Below are positions 61,001 through 64,000 of a DNA stretch of 64,000 nucleotides, piece by piece (the stretch's first letter is position 1; the number at the start of each line of letters is the position of its first letter). Below the pieces are notes generated by a model, which was not told where the DNA came from, ran no database searches, and saw only the letters and a list, made by a program, of their open reading frames with translations. Both the position numbers and the translations under genes were made by a program. Origin of the DNA: Chromatiales bacterium (GTDB lineage Bacteria > Pseudomonadota > Gammaproteobacteria > JAGRCI01); contig JAGRGI010000096.1 in the NCBI GenBank assembly GCA_020445565.1, positions 23,017 to 87,016 on the forward strand, given 5' to 3'.

Positions 61001-64000
61001 TCACACTGATGGTGCCCACGTCGCTGGCGGTCGGCGTACCGCTGAAGGTGCGGGTGGCCGAATCGAAGCTCAGCCAAGCGGGAAGGGCCGAGTCGTCGGC
61101 CAGTGTTGCGCTGTAGGAAAGCGTATCGCCCACATCCACATCGGCGAATGTACCGGCTGCGAACTGATAGCTGAACGCGACATCCTCGGTCGCGGCCTGA
61201 TCGGGTATCGGGCTGGCAACGGTGGGGGCGTCGTTGGTGTTGGCCACCACGACGTCGAAGGTGTCGGAAACGGCACCACCGCTGCCGTCGTTGGCCGTGA
61301 CCTTGACGCTGATGGTGCCCACATCCGAATTGCTCGGTGTGCCCGAGAAGGTTCGGGTTGCCGCGTCAAAGCTCAACCACGCCGGTAGGGCCGAGTCATC
61401 GGACAGGGTGGCCGAATAGGTGAGGGTGTCTCCGACATCGGCGTCGGTGAAGGTGTCGTTGGTGAATTGGAAGTTGAAGGCGCTGTCTTCCGTCGCGGCC
61501 TGATCGGCAATGGCATTCGCCACTATGGGGGCGTTGTTGGTGTTGGCGACGACGATATTGAAGCTGTCGAACGCCGTGCCGCTATTACCGTCGTTGGCGG
61601 TGACTTTGACACTGATCGTGCCCACATCGGCATTGCCCGGCGTGCCCGAGAAGGTTCGGGTTGCGGCATCGAAACTCAACCATGCCGGTAGGGCCGAGTC
61701 GTCGGACAAGGTGGCCGAATACGTCAGTGTGTCGCCCACATCCGGGTCGCTGAAGGTGTTGCTGGCGAACTGGAAGCTAAAGGCGTTGCCTTCGGTGGCG
61801 GCCTGGTCGGCGATCGCGTTGGCCACTATCGGGGCATCGTTGGTGTTGGCGACAACGATGTCGAAGGTATCGGAAACCGTGCCACCATTGCCGTCGTCGG
61901 CCGTGACCTTGATGCTGATGGTGCCGACATCGGCATTGGTCGGCGTGCCGGAGAAGGTTCGTGTCGCGGCGTCGAAGCCCAACCAGGCCGGCAGCGCCGA
62001 GTTGTCGGATAACGTTGCCGAATACGTCAAGGTGTCGCCCACATCCGGGTCACTGAAAGTATTGCTGGCAAACTGGAAGGAAAATGCCGCGTCTTCCGTG
62101 GCTGCTTGGTCGCCGATGGCGTTGGCCACCGTGGGGGCGTTGTTGGTGTTGGCGACGACGATATCGAAGGTGTCAAACACCGTGCCACCGTTTCCGTCAT
62201 CGGCGGTCACCTTCACGCTGATGGTGCCCACATCCGCGTTGCCGGGTGTGCCCGAGAACGTGCGGGTGGCAGCGTCGAAGCTCAACCAGGCCGGCAGGGC
62301 CGAGTCGTCGGCCAGGGTGGCGGAATAGCTTAGTGTGTCCCCGGCATCCACATCACTGAAGGTATTGCTGGCGAACTGGAAGTTGAACGCACTGTCTTCC
62401 GTGGCCGCCTGATCGGCAATCGCATTGGCCACCGTGGGGGCGTCGTTGGTGTTGGCGACGATGATGTCGAAGGTGTCGCTCACCGTACCGCCGTTGCCGT
62501 CGTTGGTGGTGACCTTCACGCTGATCGTGCCGACGTCCGAATTGGTTGGAGTGCCACTGAAGGTGCGTGTCGCGGCGTCAAAACTCAACCACGCCGGCAG
62601 GGCCGAATCGTCATCCAGGGTCGCTGAATAGCTCAGCGTATCGCCCACATCCGGGTCGCTGAAGGTGTTGCTGGCGAACTGGAAGTTGAACGCGCTGTCC
62701 TCGGTCGCCCCCTGATCGGGTATGGCATTGGCCACCGTGGGTACGTCGTTGGTATTCGCGACAACGATGTCGAAGGTGTCGCTGACCATGCCGCCGTTAC
62801 CGTCGTCCGCCGTCACCTTTACGCTGAGCGTTCCCACATCGGCGTTGCTCGGGGTCCCCGAAAAGGTTCGGGTGGCGGCGTCGAAGCTGAGCCAGCCCGG
62901 CAGGGCCGAGTCGTCGGCCTGAGTGGCGGAATAACTCAGCGTGTCGCCGACATCCACATCGCTGAAGGTGTTGCTGGCAAATTGAAATGTAAAGGCGCTG
63001 ACTTCCGTTGCTGCCTGGTCGGGGATGGTATTGGCCACCACCGGCGCATCGTTGCTGTTGGCGACAACGATATCGAAAGTATCGCTGATCGTTCCGCCAT
63101 TGCCGTCGTCGGCGGTGACCTTGACCGTGACGGTACCCACGTCATCATTGGTCGGCGTACCCGAGAAGGTACGGGTGGCCGCATCGAAACTCAGCCAGGC
63201 CGGCAGCGCGGAATCATCCGTCAGGGTGGCCGAATAGTTCAGGGTATCGCCCGCATCCGGGTCGTTGAAGGTATCGCTGGCGAACTGGAAGTTGAAGGCG
63301 CTGTCTTCAGTGGCCGCCTGATCCGGAATCGCATTGGCGACCACCGGGCCGTCGTTGGCATTGGCGACGACAATGTCGAAGGTGTCGGACGCGGTGATGC
63401 CGCTGCCGTCGTCGGCGTTGACCTTCACGCTGATCGTTCCCACGTCGGCATTGGTCGGTGTGCCGCTGAAGGTGCGGGTCGCCGCGTCAAAGCTCAACCA
63501 GGCCGGCAAGGCCGAGTTGTCGGCCTGGGTTGCTGAATAACTCAGGGTGTCGCCAACGTCCGGATCGCTGAAGGTATTGGCAGCAAACTGGAAGCTGAAG
63601 GCGCTATCCTGGGTCGCCGCCTGATCGGCAATGGGATTGGCCACCACCGGCGCATCGTTGGTATTGGCAACGACGATATCGAAGCTGTCGCTGATCGTCC
63701 CGCCATTGCCATCGTCGGCGGTGACCTTGACACTGATCGTCCCCACATCCGCATTGGCCGGCGTACCCGAAAAGGTCCGGGTGGCTGAATCGAAGCTTAG
63801 CCAGGCGGGCAAGGCCGAATCGTCGGACAAACTGGCCGAATAGCTCAGGGTATCGCCCACATCCGGGTCGCTGAAGGTGTTGCTGGCGAACTGGAAGCTG
63901 AACGGACTGTCTTCGGTGGCCGCCTGATCCGGGATCGCATTAGCGACCACCGGCGCATCGTTGGCATTGGCGACGACGATGTCGAAGGTATCGAACACCG
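58092..64000 (-). CDS. Giant cadherin-like repeat surface protein, C-terminal part (N-terminus beyond window)
   Basis: At least 1,969 codons; the start lies beyond the right edge. From the visible N-side: 14 tandem repeats of about 99 residues with the dystroglycan/CADG (He_PIG) pattern NDAP-VANAI-DQAATEDSAF, DVGDTLSYSATL, LPAWLSFDAATRTFSGTP, DVGTISVKVTADDG; then three Ig-like modules with YQWYRDG / YQWQRDG / YQWMRDG; a low-complexity Ser/Thr/Glu-rich linker; and near the C-terminus one or two hydrophobic helices (nt about 58233-58335) with a basic tail. No RTX or type I secretion signal is seen; the end looks membrane-anchored. Acidic motifs of the repeats suggest calcium binding and an adhesive or matrix role. 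Confidence 0.88.
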   Translation of the reverse strand, partial: VFDTFDIVVANANDAPVVANAIPDQAATEDSPFSFQFASNTFSDPDVGDTLSYSASLSDDSALPAWLSFDSATRTFSGTPANADVGTISVKVTADDGNGGTISDSFDIVVANTNDAPVVANPIADQAATQDSAFSFQFAANTFSDPDVGDTLSYSATQADNSALPAWLSFDAATRTFSGTPTNADVGTISVKVNADDGSGITASDTFDIVVANANDGPVVANAIPDQAATEDSAFNFQFASDTFNDPDAGDTLNYSATLTDDSALPAWLSFDAATRTFSGTPTNDDVGTVTVKVTADDGNGGTISDTFDIVVANSNDAPVVANTIPDQAATEVSAFTFQFASNTFSDVDVGDTLSYSATQADDSALPGWLSFDAATRTFSGTPSNADVGTLSVKVTADDGNGGMVSDTFDIVVANTNDVPTVANAIPDQGATEDSAFNFQFASNTFSDPDVGDTLSYSATLDDDSALPAWLSFDAATRTFSGTPTNSDVGTISVKVTTNDGNGGTVSDTFDIIVANTNDAPTVANAIADQAATEDSAFNFQFASNTFSDVDAGDTLSYSATLADDSALPAWLSFDAATRTFSGTPGNADVGTISVKVTADDGNGGTVFDTFDIVVANTNNAPTVANAIGDQAATEDAAFSFQFASNTFSDPDVGDTLTYSATLSDNSALPAWLGFDAATRTFSGTPTNADVGTISIKVTADDGNGGTVSDTFDIVVANTNDAPIVANAIADQAATEGNAFSFQFASNTFSDPDVGDTLTYSATLSDDSALPAWLSFDAATRTFSGTPGNADVGTISVKVTANDGNSGTAFDSFNIVVANTNNAPIVANAIADQAATEDSAFNFQFTNDTFTDADVGDTLTYSATLSDDSALPAWLSFDAATRTFSGTPSNSDVGTISVKVTANDGSGGAVSDTFDVVVANTNDAPTVASPIPDQAATEDVAFSYQFAAGTFADVDVGDTLSYSATLADDSALPAWLSFDSATRTFSGTPTASDVGTISVKVTANDGNGGTVSDTFNLVVGAASNNPPTVANPIANQAATEDSAFNFQFASNTFNDPDVGDTLSYTATLSDDSALPTWLSFDSATRTFSGTPANDDVGTISVKVTANDGSGGAVSDTFDIVVANTNDAPTVASPIPDQAATEDVAFSYPFTAGTFADVDVGDTLSYSATLADDSALPAWLSFDSATRTFSGTPTASDVGTISVKVTANDGNGGTVSDTFDLVVGAASNNPPTVANPIADQAATEDSAFNFQFASNTFSDPDVGDTLTYSATLNDDSAIPAWLSFDSATRTFSGTPTNSDVGTISVKVTANDGNGGTVSDTFTIVVVNSNDAPTIANAIAHQTAIEDTPFTFQFAANTFDDVDAGDTLSYTASGLPAWLNFDPATRTFNGTPQNGDVGTINITVTASDGHGGAVSNRFGIVVTNTNDAPEGSVFIDNPTPEEGDTLTAGNTLTDADGLNGPIGYQWYRDGVQIDGATGTSYTTTAQDVGTVISVVVSYTDDRGTDESVGSSTEAVREAGNEAPTGTVTISGLAVEDEILTAADTLDDPDGVGTVSYQWQRDGADVSGATGTRYALTDDDVGTIITVVARYTDERGHQESVASDPVGPIANVNDPATGDWVITGSATEGQIIFAERRLVADADGLGPFQYQWMRDGSPIAGATGTAYQLSGNDVGAYVYLQVSFVDGHGTNETMTSAGIVPQPLLTPELIDLLDSATQSAVNEPSTSTAGSSPPPGVERLTTAFAGTSTTDGTLQEKEPDEEQTELPDTAEELTQTSQTSPTEAEPPLYALSDDVFAIAPVSPLSAESISSVLATTTTITTDDLRQDLPTYELPTPQFLDVQNLDLNPVTLASYNLATNDRTGDNRTLDRSIEEMAFQMQSSADAHELETRLRSEAVIGLAVSLTAGFVSWVLRAGSLLASFVAVLPVWRHFDPLPILSNFKSDAKKKTGAGEENPDNAEVENIFEQDGRR
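59720..64000 (-). repeat. Tandem array of about 297-bp in-frame repeats
   Basis: Fourteen consecutive copies of a roughly 297-bp unit (about 99 codons) within the giant protein gene, differing by scattered substitutions. Two-unit blocks around 60310 and 60920 are near-identical at a spacing of 609 bp, showing recent block duplication. The array continues past the window edge. Confidence 0.92.

Noticed and set aside
59979..61388. 469-codon and other long plus-strand frames inside the repeat array
   Set aside because: They arise because the repeats keep the same antisense frame open; the products are periodic shadows (GVVGVGDDDIEGV) of the cadherin-like repeats.
58092..64000. Possible CRISPR array or mobile-element repeats
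   Set aside because: The repeats are about 297 bp, in frame, and translate to a cadherin-like domain; no spacer structure or transposase is present.

Overview
The window is a dense chromosomal segment (61 protein-coding calls, no rRNA or tRNA seen) with high G+C. It looks like a free-living gammaproteobacterium of the Chromatiales / Ectothiorhodospiraceae kind, possibly a sulfur oxidiser. The gammaproteobacterial markers are RapA, YaeQ, YcgL, a DUF3149 micro-protein, TrhO, HemW and a FimT-PilV-PilW-PilX-PilY1-PilE pilin cluster. The sulfur and redox flavour (two rhodanese-fold proteins, DUF302 plus thioredoxin, a TSUP exporter, a heme-sensor fragment) is suggestive only. No mobile element, prophage, integrase or CRISPR array was found.

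Layout. 1-6.5 kb: a truncated CoA-ligase/acetyltransferase gene divergent from an HDAC-family deacetylase, a SUMF1-like protein and an RND efflux pair. 6.5-13.9 kb (minus): an unknown exported protein, then traB-like, yaeQ, trhO, a small membrane protein and rapA in one tight run. 13.9-16.9 kb: a Mip-type FKBP, a coiled-coil membrane protein, a CNNM/CorC-type protein and a DUF3149 peptide. 17-21 kb (minus): a four-gene envelope operon of ABC ATPase, FtsX-type permease, LolA-like periplasmic protein and outer-membrane barrel. 21-25 kb (plus): a rhodanese lipoprotein, substrate-binding lipoprotein, histidine kinase, receiver-only regulator and a free-standing KaiB-like protein. 25-31 kb: DUF302/thioredoxin, NeuB, a Sel1 protein, two lipoproteins (one FlgO-like), a pentapeptide-like protein, tsaD and pdxH. 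31-35 kb: a heme-binding sensor fragment, hemW, a zinc-ribbon peptide, an AT-rich stretch with DnaA-box-like sites, a DUF3135 protein and thiO.

35.4-43.4 kb is a complete minor-pilin cluster ending in a 1,555-residue PilY1 and a PilE-like pilin. 43.4-48.3 kb (minus) holds btuB and a PduO-type cobalamin adenosyltransferase behind a clear cobalamin riboswitch, followed by a ketopantoate-reductase-like gene, fkpB and ispH. 48.5-53.8 kb mixes housekeeping and orphan genes: a DUF2384 antitoxin-like protein, a SnoaL-like protein, nadK, a YcgL pair, a TSUP exporter, a BolA protein and a lipoamide-dehydrogenase-like flavoprotein. The right end has an HDOD protein, a 1,030-residue PAS-GGDEF-GGDEF-EAL protein and, 9 bp upstream of it, the C-terminal 1,969 codons of a giant cell-surface protein with at least 14 tandem cadherin-like repeats, cut by the window edge.

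The most promising leads are the binding-protein/kinase/receiver/KaiB module, which has no kaiC and no ABC transporter; the LolCDE/LolA-like operon that carries its own outer-membrane barrel; and the repeat adhesin coupled to a c-di-GMP enzyme. Gene ends and motifs were read directly from the sequence. Family names come from sequence recognition without database searches.
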